Shown: piece after piece, positions 17,179 to 25,993 of the stretch
How positions within the stretch are numbered: position 1 is the stretch's first letter
Layout of the letters: each line of letters starts with the position of its first letter
Origin: Bryobacterales bacterium
Lineage (GTDB): Bacteria; Acidobacteriota; Terriglobia; Bryobacterales; Bryobacteraceae
Assembly: GCA_020847045.1 (NCBI GenBank)
Contig: JADLCT010000020.1
Coordinates: 18,655-82,654, forward strand
Direction of reading: 5' to 3'
Length of the DNA: 64,000 nt
Made by a program: the position numbers and the translations under genes
The notes under the pieces: model-generated
The model's database searches: none
Seen by the model: the letters and a program-made list of their open reading frames with translations, nothing else
Told to the model about the DNA's origin: nothing

Positions 17179-17514
17179 ATGCAAGCAGACCAGCGAAAAT
17201 CCAAGCGGTTCGACCTCCGACTTCACATTGAGCTGATCCGCACCGGTAACGAGCCGATTAACCGCGTAACCGAAACCCGGAACGTCAGTTCCGGGGGCGT
17301 GCTGTTCGACAGCGAGAGCCAGTTGCCCGTCGGTGACCCGATCGAATACTTTCTAACACTTCCCACCAATGGTAAGGAAGGCAACAACGTCCGCTTGCAC
17401 TGCATGGGCACGATTATCCGCACCGAATCGAGCCAAAAGCGTAACAAGAAGGAAAAGCCTTTCCACGTGGCCGCCACGCTGGAACGCTACGAGTTCGTCC
17501 GTCACACGCGTTAA
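17179..17514 (+). CDS. PilZ-domain protein (putative cyclic-di-GMP receptor)
   Basis: 111 residues starting MQADQRKSKRFDLRL. The PilZ c-di-GMP-binding elements are present: an N-terminal RxxxR-type motif (RKSKR) and the NVSSGGVLF strand (D/NxSxxG). They are followed by the short beta-barrel core ending in HVAATLERYEF. It is a stand-alone PilZ domain, so it probably passes a second-messenger signal to a partner. The histidine kinase gene 105 bp downstream may be related. The start is chosen because the promoter -10 lies 7 nt upstream; the longer track start at 17062 lies upstream of the promoter. Confidence 0.85.
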   Translation: MQADQRKSKRFDLRLHIELIRTGNEPINRVTETRNVSSGGVLFDSESQLPVGDPIEYFLTLPTNGKEGNNVRLHCMGTIIRTESSQKRNKKEKPFHVAATLERYEFVRHTR

Positions 17515-17618
17515 CACGCGCCCCTAACCCACCCGGCCACCGCCAGACGCCTGGCATACGATAAAATCTCGGTGTCCGCCCCCACTGCTTACCGCCCCGT
17601 CAGCCGATAAGCGAACAG

Positions 17619-19142
17619 GTGGAGCGCTTACTTTACGCCGCGACGAATTCCTCAGGTGCGCCCAGCATGGAGCTTGACGGTATCGAATCTTATCTTGGCC
17701 AACCCCTCATGGACGAGGCATCCATTGGCTTGGTGGTCACCGATGCGAGGGGAGACATTGTACGCGTGAACTCCGGCTTCACCGCGCTCACCGGGTACTC
17801 GCCCGAGGAGGTGCTGGGACGGAACCCGCGCATGTTGAAGTCCGACCTCACGCCCGTGGCCGTCTACCGGGAGATGTGGTCCACCATCTCCAACGGCCGC
17901 CCCTGGGTGGGTTATGTGGTCAACCGCAGGAAGAACGGCTCGGTGTATGCGGAGGAGATGAGCATCATCCCGTTTTCGCTGCCGGGGGGCGGAATCGCCC
18001 AGTATGTGGCCATTAAGCGCGACGTCTCGGAGAGGCGCCGGACGGAGACGTTGCACCGGCTGGTGTGGGAAGAGTCCACCGACGCCATGCGGCTGATGAA
18101 TGCCTCGGGTGTGACGGTGCGGGTAAACTCCGCTTACTGCCGCCTGGTGAACAAGCCCCGCCATGAGTTGGAAGGCCAGCCCTTCGCCGTCATCTATGAA
18201 GACCACCGGCGCGAGCAGATTTTCGCCCGCTTCCGGCAGAAGTTGGCGCGGAACGCCATCGCGCGAATCTTCGAGCGCGAACATGTGCTGTGGGACGGTT
18301 CGCGGCGCTGGCTGGAGGTGAACACCTCTCTGCTCCACCTGGACGGCCAGCAGATGTTGCTGAGTCTGATGCGCGACATCACGCCGCGCAAATCCGTCGA
18401 GGTGGAACTGCGCGAGGCCAAGCAACGCGCCGAAGTCGCCAGCCGAGCCAAAAGCGAGTTCCTGGCCAACATGAGCCACGAGTTCCGGACGCCCATGAAC
18501 GGCATTCTTGGCATGCAGTCGCTCGCGTTGTCCACCAGCCTCACCAAGGAGCAGCGGGAACTAATTGAAACCGCGAACGGCTCCGCGCAGCAGTTATTGG
18601 GCCTGCTCAACGACCTCCTCGACTTCAGCCATCTCGAAACGGACCGCATCGCCCTCAAGCAGGCCAGCTTTTCTCCCTCCGTGCTCTTCGATGAGGTCGT
18701 GACGGCTGGGCAATTCGAGGCCGCGCGGAAGGGCCTCGTATTATCGGGACTGATGCGGGAACAGTGCCCGCCCCGGCTGGAAGGCGACGCTCCCCGTCTT
18801 CGCCAGGTGATGAACAAGCTGGTGGCCAACGCCATCAAGTTCACCGACAGGGGTACGATCACCGTGAATGCCGGATGCCAGCCGGCTGGCGACGGATGGA
18901 CCGACCTCAACTTCTCCGTTCGCGACACGGGCGTGGGGATTCCCGACGGCGAGGTGGAGTCCATCTTCGACCCGTTTCATCAGGCCGACCGCTCCACGAC
19001 ACGGCGCTTCGGAGGCGCCGGCATCGGTCTGGCCATCTGTGCCCGGCTGATCCGTCTCATGGGAGGCCGCATCTGGGCCGAGTGCCCCGCCGGTGGCGGC
19101 AGCCTGGTCCAATTCACCGCCCGGCTCCGCCGCCCCGCGTAA
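17619..19142 (+). CDS. Cytosolic PAS-PAS sensor histidine kinase
   Basis: 507 residues with no membrane span. PAS1 lies at ~30-145 (GLVVTDARGDIVRVNSGFTA, PEEVLGRNPRML, ending AIKRDVSERR). PAS2 lies at ~150-265, ending SLMRDITPRK. The HisKA domain has the phosphoacceptor His in SHEFRTPMNGILG. The HATPase domain has the N box (LVANAIKFTDRG), G1 (DTGVGIP), F box and G2 (GGAGIGLAICARLI). There is no receiver domain and no adjacent response regulator, so it is an orphan kinase. GTG 17619 is used; ATG 17667 is an alternative. Confidence 0.9.
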   Translation: MERLLYAATNSSGAPSMELDGIESYLGQPLMDEASIGLVVTDARGDIVRVNSGFTALTGYSPEEVLGRNPRMLKSDLTPVAVYREMWSTISNGRPWVGYVVNRRKNGSVYAEEMSIIPFSLPGGGIAQYVAIKRDVSERRRTETLHRLVWEESTDAMRLMNASGVTVRVNSAYCRLVNKPRHELEGQPFAVIYEDHRREQIFARFRQKLARNAIARIFEREHVLWDGSRRWLEVNTSLLHLDGQQMLLSLMRDITPRKSVEVELREAKQRAEVASRAKSEFLANMSHEFRTPMNGILGMQSLALSTSLTKEQRELIETANGSAQQLLGLLNDLLDFSHLETDRIALKQASFSPSVLFDEVVTAGQFEAARKGLVLSGLMREQCPPRLEGDAPRLRQVMNKLVANAIKFTDRGTITVNAGCQPAGDGWTDLNFSVRDTGVGIPDGEVESIFDPFHQADRSTTRRFGGAGIGLAICARLIRLMGGRIWAECPAGGGSLVQFTARLRRPA

Positions 19143-19187
19143 CGCCAGCACGGCATGGCCCAGCCCTAGCCGCCTCCCTTCGCCCGC

Positions 19188-19216
19188 TTGGCTCATCTCC
19201 CGTTTTCCTGTACGGT
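19188..19216 (+). promoter_or_regulatory. Promoter of the rhamnose isomerase gene
   Basis: TTGGCT (19188-19193), 17 bp, TACGGT (19211-19216), with GTG 6 nt later. No ribosome-binding site, so probably leaderless. Confidence 0.5.
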
Positions 19217-19222
19217 AGAGGC

Positions 19223-20413
19223 GTGACTGATCAACTCGCCCGGAACGTCCATGCCGCGCTCGACCGGTTTCAGATTGAGCTGCCCTCCTGGGGCTTTGCC
19301 AACACGGGAACGCGTTTCGGTAAGTTCCTCCAGAGCGCCGCCGCCACCAACCTGGAAGAAAAGCTAAGCGACGCGGGCTTCATCCACTCGCTGACCGGGG
19401 TGTGTCCCACCGTGGCGCTCCATGTGTTGTGGGACCTGCCGGCGGGCGCCGCCAGCGTGGACGATGTAAGCGCGGCGGCCGCGCGCCACGGCGTGCGCGC
19501 CGGGTCCATCAACCCCAACGTGTTCCAGGACCAGATCTACAAGCATGGTTCGCTGGGAAATCCCGATCCGGCCGTGCGCCGCGCGGCGCAGAACCACCTG
19601 CTTGACAGCGCCACCATCGCTCAGGGGCTCGGGTCGCGCGATCTGTCGCTGTGGTTCGCCGACGGATCGAACTACCCCGGCACGGCCAATATGCGCCGCC
19701 GGAAACACTGGTTTGCCGAGGGTCTGACGGCGGCTCACGCGCGGCTCATCGGAGATCAGCGCCTGCTGGTGGAGTACAAACCGTTTGAACCGGCTTTTTA
19801 TCACACCGACATCGCCGACTGGGGCATGGCTCTCGAGCTCGCCCGCCTGGCCGGACCTCGCGCCAAGGTGCTGGTGGACACCGGACATCACTACCAGGCG
19901 CAGAACATCGAACAGATTGTCGCCTGGCTGCTGGATCTGGAGATGCTGGGCGGCTTCCACTTCAATGACAGGAGGTATGCCGACGACGACCTCACGCTCG
20001 GCTCCATTGACCCCTATCAGGTGTTCCGCATCTTCCACGAGATCTTTTTCTATGCCTGGGAGACAGGCAAACAGCCCGACATCGCCTACATGATCGACCA
20101 GAGCCACAACCTGAAGGGCAAGATCGAGGCCATGATCCAGACGGTCACCACGGCGCAGGAGTTGTACGCCAAGGCCGCCCTGGTTGACCATGCGGCGCTG
20201 GCAGCCTTCCAGGAGCGCTCCGCCCTGGTGGAGGCCGAAACCTGTTTGAAGGACGCCTTCTCCACCGACGTTCGCCCGGCCATTCGCGAATGGGCGCGCA
20301 GCAAGGGCCTGCCGGAAGATCCCATGCGCGCCTTCCGTGAAAGTGGTTATCTGGAGCGCATCACGGCCGTGCGCGCCGAGCGCAACGCCGCCTCGGCCAC
20401 CAGCTACGCCTGA
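19223..20413 (+). CDS. rhaI: L-rhamnose isomerase (RhaI-type, metal-dependent)
   Basis: 396 residues, beginning GTG 19223 (TDQLARNVHAALDRFQIELP). The track ORF extends back into the kinase gene in another frame and is wrong before this point. It is a xylose-isomerase-like TIM barrel. VEYKPFEPAFYHTDIADW, VLVDTGHHYQAQNIEQIVAW and GGFHFNDRRYADDDLTLGSI carry the metal-binding Glu, Asp and His residues. The family interconverts L-rhamnose and L-rhamnulose and often accepts other sugars. No rhaB or rhaD is in the window, so the pathway must continue elsewhere. Confidence 0.88.
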   Translation: MTDQLARNVHAALDRFQIELPSWGFANTGTRFGKFLQSAAATNLEEKLSDAGFIHSLTGVCPTVALHVLWDLPAGAASVDDVSAAAARHGVRAGSINPNVFQDQIYKHGSLGNPDPAVRRAAQNHLLDSATIAQGLGSRDLSLWFADGSNYPGTANMRRRKHWFAEGLTAAHARLIGDQRLLVEYKPFEPAFYHTDIADWGMALELARLAGPRAKVLVDTGHHYQAQNIEQIVAWLLDLEMLGGFHFNDRRYADDDLTLGSIDPYQVFRIFHEIFFYAWETGKQPDIAYMIDQSHNLKGKIEAMIQTVTTAQELYAKAALVDHAALAAFQERSALVEAETCLKDAFSTDVRPAIREWARSKGLPEDPMRAFRESGYLERITAVRAERNAASATSYA

Positions 20414-20448
20414 AACGGCCGGGCGATGGTGCGCCGCGGGCCCGGTGC

Positions 20449-20454
20449 TACGAT
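20449..20454 (+). promoter_or_regulatory. -10-like hexamer TACGAT for the isomerase-like gene
   Basis: TACGAT lies 7 nt before ATG 20462. The upstream base context and lack of a ribosome-binding site match the other leaderless starts here. Confidence 0.4.
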
Positions 20455-20461
20455 ATTGGCC

Positions 20462-21346
20462 ATGCATCGCCGTGATTTTCTCCGCGCCTCTGCGCTCGTT
20501 CCCATGGCCGGAGCACTGGCGCCCGCCATGGCCGCGCCCTACACATACCATCTGCGCTACGCGCCGCGCATGGGCTTTCTGAATGCTCCGGTGCCGGACC
20601 AGTTGCAGGCTTACGCGGACGCCGGCTTCCGGGCCTTTGAGTACAACGGTCTGCCGCGGCACTCCAACCAGGAGATCGCGTCGTTCCGGAAAAAAATGGA
20701 TGAGCTCGGCATGAGCATGGGCGTCTTCGTGGTGAACTCCGGCGGCTGGAAAGCCTCGGCCACCGTGGACAAGCAGTATCACGCCAAGTTCTTCGAGGAC
20801 GTGAAACGCGCCGTGGAGATCCACAACATGATCGGCAACGAATGCGCCACGGTCACCACCGGACTGGCCGTGCCCCAGTTGAGCTTCACCGAACAGACGG
20901 CCAACTGCGTGGAGGCCTTCCGCCGCGCGGCCGGGATGGTGGAGAAGACAAAGATGGTGCTGGTTTTGGAGCCGTTGAACATCCGCGTCGACCACGCGGG
21001 CTACTTCGTCGTCTTCAGCGATCACGGCGCCGAAATTGTCGAGCGTGTGAACCACCCGAATTTCCGGCTTCTGTTCGACATGTACCACCAGCAGATTTCC
21101 GAAGGGAACCTGATTGCCCACATTCAGAAACACTGGGACAAGATCGGCTACTTTCAGGTGGGCGACGTGCCCGGACGCCGTGAGCCAGGCACCGGCGAGG
21201 TGAACTGGAGCAACGTGTTCAAGGCGATTCACGCCAAGGGCTACAAGGGCATCCTCGGCATGGAGCACGGCTTGTCCGGCGGCGTGGGCCCGGCGGGGAT
21301 GCAGAAATGCTTCGAGGCCTACCGCAAGGCCGACCAGTGGAGCTGA
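20462..21346 (+). CDS. Exported hydroxypyruvate isomerase-like TIM-barrel protein
   Basis: 294 residues. MHRRDFLRASALVPMAGALA is a Tat-type signal peptide. The body has AP-endonuclease-2/Hyi-type features: AYADAGFRAFEYNGLPRH, LVLEPLNIRVDHAGYF (metal-binding Glu), RLLFDMYHQQISEGNL, YFQVGDVPGRREPGTGEVNW and GILGMEHG. Hyi converts hydroxypyruvate and tartronate semialdehyde, but secreted relatives in acidobacteria and planctomycetes act on unknown sugars. It is 48 bp downstream of rhamnose isomerase and probably transcribed from its own start. Confidence 0.82.
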   Translation: MHRRDFLRASALVPMAGALAPAMAAPYTYHLRYAPRMGFLNAPVPDQLQAYADAGFRAFEYNGLPRHSNQEIASFRKKMDELGMSMGVFVVNSGGWKASATVDKQYHAKFFEDVKRAVEIHNMIGNECATVTTGLAVPQLSFTEQTANCVEAFRRAAGMVEKTKMVLVLEPLNIRVDHAGYFVVFSDHGAEIVERVNHPNFRLLFDMYHQQISEGNLIAHIQKHWDKIGYFQVGDVPGRREPGTGEVNWSNVFKAIHAKGYKGILGMEHGLSGGVGPAGMQKCFEAYRKADQWS

Positions 21347-21357
21347 GACGGTAACCG

Positions 21358-21948
21358 ATGAGCGCGAAAAAGCGCTGGTGTCCAGCCGCCGGCGAATCCA
21401 TTACCTCGCAGCAGTGCGGCCAGGACAGGGAGGAACGGTATCTGTGCCCCCTGGATTGCGAGTACTTGTTCGAGGCGCGCCGTCACGAGAAGCCGCCCGG
21501 CGTGGATCCCGCCTCGTTTCCCCACCGCGACGTGAAGGTGAGCGAGGAGTTCGTCCGGCGCAACCAGTCCCTTCTGGTGTTCACGGCGCGGACACTTGCC
21601 GCCGCCGCGCTGGAAGCCGATGCCACCGACGCGGACGTGCGCGAAGCCCTCGAAGCGCTGATCCAGACCTACCGGACGCGCGAGAGCGGACTCATCTATG
21701 ACACGCGCCCAGCCAATCCATACGCGGCGCGCATCTGCGAACGCTTGCGTGAGTCGTTCGGAAAACTGGACGAAGAGATCCGCCAGCAGACCGGGATGCA
21801 CACGTTGCGCGACGCCGACGTGCTCGGCATCCTGGTGTTCGTCCAAAGCCTGTGCATTCAGAATGACAACGGCCGCCGGCGTGGCCGCCGGTTCCAGGAC
21901 TTTCTGCGCAGCTATTTCCCCGCCGCGCCAGCACAGGCGGAACCGTGA
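21358..21948 (+). CDS. Hypothetical protein with N-terminal Cys cluster
   Basis: 196 residues that I do not recognise. The first 37 residues hold Cys8, Cys20, Cys30 and Cys34 (WCPAAGES, QQCGQ, LCPLDCEYL), a likely small zinc site. The rest is alpha-helical and charged (FVRRNQSLLVFTARTLAAAA, ADVREALEALIQTYRTRESG, GILVFVQSLCIQNDNGRRRG). There is no signal peptide or membrane span. It starts 11 bp after the isomerase-like gene and is likely in the same transcript. Codon use matches its neighbours, so it is probably a real gene. Confidence 0.65.
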   Translation: MSAKKRWCPAAGESITSQQCGQDREERYLCPLDCEYLFEARRHEKPPGVDPASFPHRDVKVSEEFVRRNQSLLVFTARTLAAAALEADATDADVREALEALIQTYRTRESGLIYDTRPANPYAARICERLRESFGKLDEEIRQQTGMHTLRDADVLGILVFVQSLCIQNDNGRRRGRRFQDFLRSYFPAAPAQAEP

Positions 21949-21955
21949 CCTTGCT

Positions 21956-22031
21956 TGGTGGGCCCTGTAGGATTCGAACCTACGACCAAGGGATTATGAG
22001 TCCCCTGCTCTCACCGCTGAGCTAAGGGCCC
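21956..22031 (-). tRNA. tRNA-Ile2 (anticodon CAT, lysidine type)
   Basis: The minus-strand acceptor GGGCCCT pairs with AGGGCCC, with encoded CCA. The anticodon loop is CTCATAA. The body (CTTAGCTCAG, AGAGCAGG, GACTCATAATC, CTTGGTCG) closely matches E. coli ileX-type tRNA rather than elongator or initiator Met. It should therefore be modified by TilS to read AUA. The CAT anticodon alone would be called Met by a simple scan. Confidence 0.85.
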
Positions 22032-22091
22032 ACTCGCACTAACGTAGCACGGCCTTGCGCGATGGCAGGCGCGCAGGTCTTCGATATGGTT

Positions 22092-22186
22092 TGGCGGGAA
22101 CCAGTTCGAGTCGAACGAACCAACGGCCGGTGAGACCGTTCAACGGTTTTGAAGACCGGGCCTGCCACCGGGCAGGATTGGCTCCC
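22092..22186 (-). tRNA. selC: tRNA-Sec (selC, anticodon TCA)
   Basis: 95 nt, absent from the ORF-based view. On the minus strand an 8-bp acceptor GGGAGCCA/TGGTTCCC is followed by discriminator G and encoded CCA. The D-stem CCTGCC/GGCAGG is 6 bp with a 4-nt loop. The anticodon loop is CTTCAAA with TCA. A long variable arm (AACGG ... CCGTT) and a 5-bp T-stem GTTCG/CGAAC with loop TTCGACT complete it. The 8+5 fold and long arm are diagnostic of bacterial tRNA-Sec. The anticodon stem has only 4 clear pairs. It lies 9 bp after the molybdenum hydroxylase operon and reads in the same direction, so it may share its transcript. Confidence 0.92.
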
Positions 22187-22195
22187 TCTGGGCTG

Positions 22196-24439
22196 CTACA
22201 CAAGCCTGGTCTTGCGCACGGGCAACTCCCGCACGCGCTTGCCCGTGGCGGCGAAGATGGCGTTGCAAATGGCCGGGGCGACCGGCGGCACGCCCGGCTC
22301 GCCCACGCCTGCCGGCGGCGCGGTGGAGGGCAGAATGTGCACATCCACCACGTGCGGCGCCTCGTCGATGCGCGCCACGGGATAGGTGTCGAAGTTCTTC
22401 TGCTGAATCACGCCGGCCTTGGCCGTCACCTCGCCGAGCATGGCGACGCTTGTGCCAAACACGGCCGCGCCTTCAAATTGCGCTTTCACGCGGTCCGGGT
22501 TGATCACCCGCCCGGGGTCGATCACATACGTGACGCGAGGAATCTTCACCTTCCCCGCCGCATCCACCTCCACCTCCACCATCGCCGCGATGTAGGAGAA
22601 AAAGCTGCGGTGCGCCACGATGCCGTACCCCTTGCCGCCGCCCGGCTTTTTATTGGCCCAGTTGGACCGGCTGGCGCACACCTCCAACACGCGGCGCAGA
22701 CGAGCCGTATCGATGGGGAACCGTGGGTCCGCCTTGTGGACGGCTCCCTGTCTGATGAGGTCCTGGTCGATCACGCGTCCGGGTCCAATCAGCTTCAGAT
22801 AGTAGTCCACGCGGTCCGTGCCCGCCGAGGCGGCGAGTTCGTCCACGAAGGAGTGCGTCGCGAAGGCATGGTAGATATGAGCGACCGAGCGCATCCAGCC
22901 GATTCGCACGTGGCACTCCGCCGGACCGTTCTCCGCCCGGAAATTGGCGATCGAGAAAGGATTGTCGATCCACCCCATGCCCATCTCGAAATCGGCGCCA
23001 TACCTGGAGTCCTTGGCGAACATGTTTCCAATGGAGGGAAAGACGCTGCGCTGCAACCACGCCGATGGCTGTCCGCCGTCGCCCACCGCGGCTTTCATGT
23101 ACATGCCAGCCACGGCGTGATAGTAATCGAACCGCAGGTCGTCCTCGCGGTTCCACACCACCTTCACCGGCTTGCCCACGGCTTTGGATAGCCTGGCCGC
23201 CTCCACCACATAGTCGGGTTTCGATTTGCGGCCGAAGCCCCCGCCCAGCAGAGTCACATGGCAAATGACGTCGGTCTTCCTGATCCCCAGCGCGGCCGAA
23301 ACCGCCTCCTGAACGGCCTGTGGATTCTGCGTGGGGGCGTGCGCGACCACCTTCCCGTTCTCAAACGACGCCACCGCCGCCGGAGGCTCCATGGCCGCAT
23401 GGGCGAGCAGCGGCACATAGTAGGACGCCTCCACCACCTTGCCGCCCTTGGCAAAGACGGCATCCACGTCGCCCGCCTTGCGCACCACCTTTTGCGGCTT
23501 GCGCGCCGTATCCAACAGCTCCGCCTTGTAGCGGTCCGAGTCGTAGGCCGCGTGAGGCCCAGCCTTCCAAGTGGCCTTCAATTTTTTGCGCCCCTCGAAG
23601 GCCGCCCACGTGTTGCCGGCGATGACCGCTACGCCGCCGAGCGCCTGGAAGAGGTAGGGCTGCGTGAGTCCTTCCAGCTTTACGGTGCGCGAAACGCCAG
23701 CTACCCTTCGCGCTTCGCTGTCGTCCACCGATTCGAGTTCCGCGCCCATCACCGGAGGCCGCTCGATGGCCGCATACACCATGCCCGGCATCGTGGCGTC
23801 GTAGCCGAAGATGGCCTTGCCGGTGACATGGCCGCCCACGTCCACCGTGGGCATGTCCTTGCCAATGTAGCGGTAGGCCGAAGGCGCCTTGCGCTTCACC
23901 TCGGACGGTTTCGGCAAGGGGAGCTTTGCGGCGTCCCCGGCCAGTTCGCCGTAGCCGGCCTTCCTGCCGCCGGGCCCGTGCACAAAATGATTCGAGGCCT
24001 TGCACTGCCCCGCCGCCACGCCCCACCGCTTCGCAGCGGCCCGCTCCAGCACCATGCGCGCCGATGCTCCGGCCGTGTGCATGGCCTCGGCAAAGTCGCG
24101 AATCGAGCACGACCCGTCGGTGTTCTGCGAGCCGTATTTCTCATCGCCAATGGCCTGTTCGATCTTCACTCTCGACCAGTCGGCTTCCATCTCATCGGCG
24201 GCGATCACGGGCAGCACGCTGCGAATGCCGGTACCCATTTCGGAGCGGTGCGCGACCAGAATCACCGTGCCGTCCTTCTCCAATCCCAGATACACGCTGG
24301 GATGCCAGGCGGACTGGGAGGCCTCGCCCGAGGCCAGCAGCGCGCCAGGCGTTACGCCAATGATCAGCGCCCCCGCGGTGAAAATCTCCTCTAGGAAACC
24401 CCGGCGCGAAACGGCGCCGATGCGGTCCTGGCGCGTCAT
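22196..24439 (-). CDS. Molybdenum hydroxylase large subunit (isoquinoline 1-oxidoreductase/aldehyde oxidase beta type), Tat-exported
   Basis: 747 residues from [20 protein letters not shown], a twin-arginine signal. Its ATG overlaps the stop of the 2Fe-2S gene (ATGA). Molybdopterin-binding segments of the xanthine dehydrogenase superfamily are visible: [54 protein letters not shown] and the C-terminal [19 protein letters not shown] with the catalytic Glu. It oxidises N-heterocycles or aldehydes in the periplasm. The partner is the small Fe-S subunit; no cytochrome subunit is adjacent. The large track ORF starts too early. Confidence 0.9.
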   Translation of the reverse strand: MTRQDRIGAVSRRGFLEEIFTAGALIIGVTPGALLASGEASQSAWHPSVYLGLEKDGTVILVAHRSEMGTGIRSVLPVIAADEMEADWSRVKIEQAIGDEKYGSQNTDGSCSIRDFAEAMHTAGASARMVLERAAAKRWGVAAGQCKASNHFVHGPGGRKAGYGELAGDAAKLPLPKPSEVKRKAPSAYRYIGKDMPTVDVGGHVTGKAIFGYDATMPGMVYAAIERPPVMGAELESVDDSEARRVAGVSRTVKLEGLTQPYLFQALGGVAVIAGNTWAAFEGRKKLKATWKAGPHAAYDSDRYKAELLDTARKPQKVVRKAGDVDAVFAKGGKVVEASYYVPLLAHAAMEPPAAVASFENGKVVAHAPTQNPQAVQEAVSAALGIRKTDVICHVTLLGGGFGRKSKPDYVVEAARLSKAVGKPVKVVWNREDDLRFDYYHAVAGMYMKAAVGDGGQPSAWLQRSVFPSIGNMFAKDSRYGADFEMGMGWIDNPFSIANFRAENGPAECHVRIGWMRSVAHIYHAFATHSFVDELAASAGTDRVDYYLKLIGPGRVIDQDLIRQGAVHKADPRFPIDTARLRRVLEVCASRSNWANKKPGGGKGYGIVAHRSFFSYIAAMVEVEVDAAGKVKIPRVTYVIDPGRVINPDRVKAQFEGAAVFGTSVAMLGEVTAKAGVIQQKNFDTYPVARIDEAPHVVDVHILPSTAPPAGVGEPGVPPVAPAICNAIFAATGKRVRELPVRKTRLV

Positions 24440-24891
24440 GCCATCACCTTCGCGGCCATCTGTATGGCGGTGCGGATGCGTTGATAGGTGCCGCAGCGGC
24501 AGAGGTTGCCCCGCATCGCCGCGTCGATTTGGGATCCGGTGGGCTTGGGGGTCTTCCGCAACAACGACGCCGCCTGCATGATCTGGCCCGGCTGGCAGTA
24601 GCCGCATTGCGGCACGTTGGCCTCTCGCCAGGCTTTCTGCAGCGGATGTTCGCCGCTGCCCGGCAATCCCTCGATGGTTGTGATCTCCTTGCCCGCGGCG
24701 GCCTTCAGCGGCGTGATGCAACTGCGCGCGGCCACGCCATTGATGTGAACCGTACAGGCGCCGCACAGCCCCTGGCCGCAGGAGAATTTCGTGCCCGTCA
24801 GCTTCAGCACATCCCGGAGATACCACAGCAGCGGCATCTCCGGCGGACCGTCGAACCCGCGCTCGGCGCCATTCACTTTCAAAGTGATCAT
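24436..24891 (-). CDS. 2Fe-2S small subunit of the molybdenum hydroxylase
   Basis: 151 residues. The N-terminal plant-type 2Fe-2S cluster has [16 protein letters not shown] plus the later Cys (RSCITP). The C-terminal all-alpha 2Fe-2S domain has [12 protein letters not shown] and [11 protein letters not shown]. It passes electrons from the molybdenum centre of the large subunit. It has no signal of its own; in this family the small subunit is usually co-exported with the Tat-bearing partner. It is translationally coupled to the downstream large-subunit gene. Confidence 0.95.
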   Translation of the reverse strand: MITLKVNGAERGFDGPPEMPLLWYLRDVLKLTGTKFSCGQGLCGACTVHINGVAARSCITPLKAAAGKEITTIEGLPGSGEHPLQKAWREANVPQCGYCQPGQIMQAASLLRKTPKPTGSQIDAAMRGNLCRCGTYQRIRTAIQMAAKVMA

Positions 24892-24917
24892 CTAGACCTC
24901 ACGGGCCGCCCAGGCCC

Positions 24918-25937
24918 CTAATAGCCCTTCTGTTTGTCCACCACGTTGATCAGCGGCTTACCCTCGCCGAACCGCTTGATGTTTTCCTTCACCGTTCCCA
25001 GCATACGGCTCCGGTCCTGATCGCTCCGCCCGGCGATGTGCGGAGTCACGATGACGTTAGAGAACTTCCACAGGGAATTGCCCTGCGGCAGGGGCTCCGG
25101 ATCGGTGACATCCACGCCCGCGCCGGCCAGCCGGCCAGAGTCGAGGGCCTTGACGAGCGAGGGCAGGTCATACAGGCCGCCCCGCGAAACCGCGATGAAA
25201 TAGGAGTCCTTCTTCATCAGCTCGAACTGCGCCGGGCCCATCATCTTGTGGCTCAGCGGCGTGTGCGGAGCGGAGATGAACACGGCGTCGGCGCCGGGGA
25301 GCACCTCGTCCAACTGGTCCGGTTTCACCACCTTCTGCCAGAACGGAGACATCGGAATGTCCTCCGGGTCCACGCCCACCACGTTCATGCCGAAGGCCCA
25401 GGCGCGGATGGCGATCTGCTGGCCAATGCCGCCCAGTCCGATCACCACGGCGTTCTTGCCCCGCAGTTCGATGCCTTCGAAGCGCCCGCGCCGCCAGTTC
25501 TCCGTCAGCCGGTCGGCCGAATAGACATTCAGACGGCGGCTGAAGTAGAGCAGCATCGCCAGCGCGTGGTCGGCGATTTCAGGGCCCTGGACAATCTGGT
25601 TGTTGGTGACGACGATGCCGGAATCGCGGAGCGCCGTGGAGCCGGAGCGGTGCAGTACGTTCTCCACGCCGGCGCTGGTGATCTGCACCCACTTCAACTG
25701 CTTGCCCGCCTGCACCTGCGCCGGTGAGATCACGCCGACAAACGCGTCCGCGTCGCCGATCTCCTGCATCACCCGGTCCTGTGTGACGTTCACGATCTTC
25801 ACCTTGTTGGACGCGGACTGCCAGTCGGCAACCACCTCGGGCGGCTGGCCGACCGTGAGAATCTTCTTCACCTGCGCCTGGGCGGGGGAGCCCAGCACTA
25901 GGACAAACGAACAGAGCCAAACGGTTGCGCGCGCCAT
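24918..25937 (-). CDS. D-2-hydroxyacid dehydrogenase-family protein with signal peptide
   Basis: 339 residues. A clear Sec signal (MARATVWLCSFVLVLGSPAQAQ) is followed by the D-isomer 2-hydroxyacid dehydrogenase fold. The NAD-binding GLGGIGQQIAIRAWAFGMNV, the catalytic region VSRGGLYDLPSLVKALDSGRL, DVTDPEPLPQGNSLW with the Glu, and TPHIAGRS with the His are all intact. The odd point is export of an NAD(H)-dependent enzyme, since NAD is normally cytoplasmic. Either the signal is not cleaved or used, or the protein works with bound cofactor or another role. GGAGA precedes the ATG. Confidence 0.85.
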   Translation of the reverse strand: MARATVWLCSFVLVLGSPAQAQVKKILTVGQPPEVVADWQSASNKVKIVNVTQDRVMQEIGDADAFVGVISPAQVQAGKQLKWVQITSAGVENVLHRSGSTALRDSGIVVTNNQIVQGPEIADHALAMLLYFSRRLNVYSADRLTENWRRGRFEGIELRGKNAVVIGLGGIGQQIAIRAWAFGMNVVGVDPEDIPMSPFWQKVVKPDQLDEVLPGADAVFISAPHTPLSHKMMGPAQFELMKKDSYFIAVSRGGLYDLPSLVKALDSGRLAGAGVDVTDPEPLPQGNSLWKFSNVIVTPHIAGRSDQDRSRMLGTVKENIKRFGEGKPLINVVDKQKGY

Positions 25938-25993
25938 GGAGATCTCCTTTGCCGGAAGTGGAAACTGGGAAGTGAGATTCTATCTCAGTAACG

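Noticed and set aside
16851-17204. 117-aa minus-strand ORF in the AT-rich gap
   Set aside because: No domain, no ribosome-binding site, overlaps the PilZ promoter and start.
22055-23191. 378-aa plus-strand ORF
   Set aside because: Lies antisense to the tRNA-Sec and the molybdenum hydroxylase; composition is a shadow of that gene.
22196-24439. Molybdenum hydroxylase as a selenoprotein because of the nearby selC
   Set aside because: The frame has no internal TGA; the gene needs no recoding.
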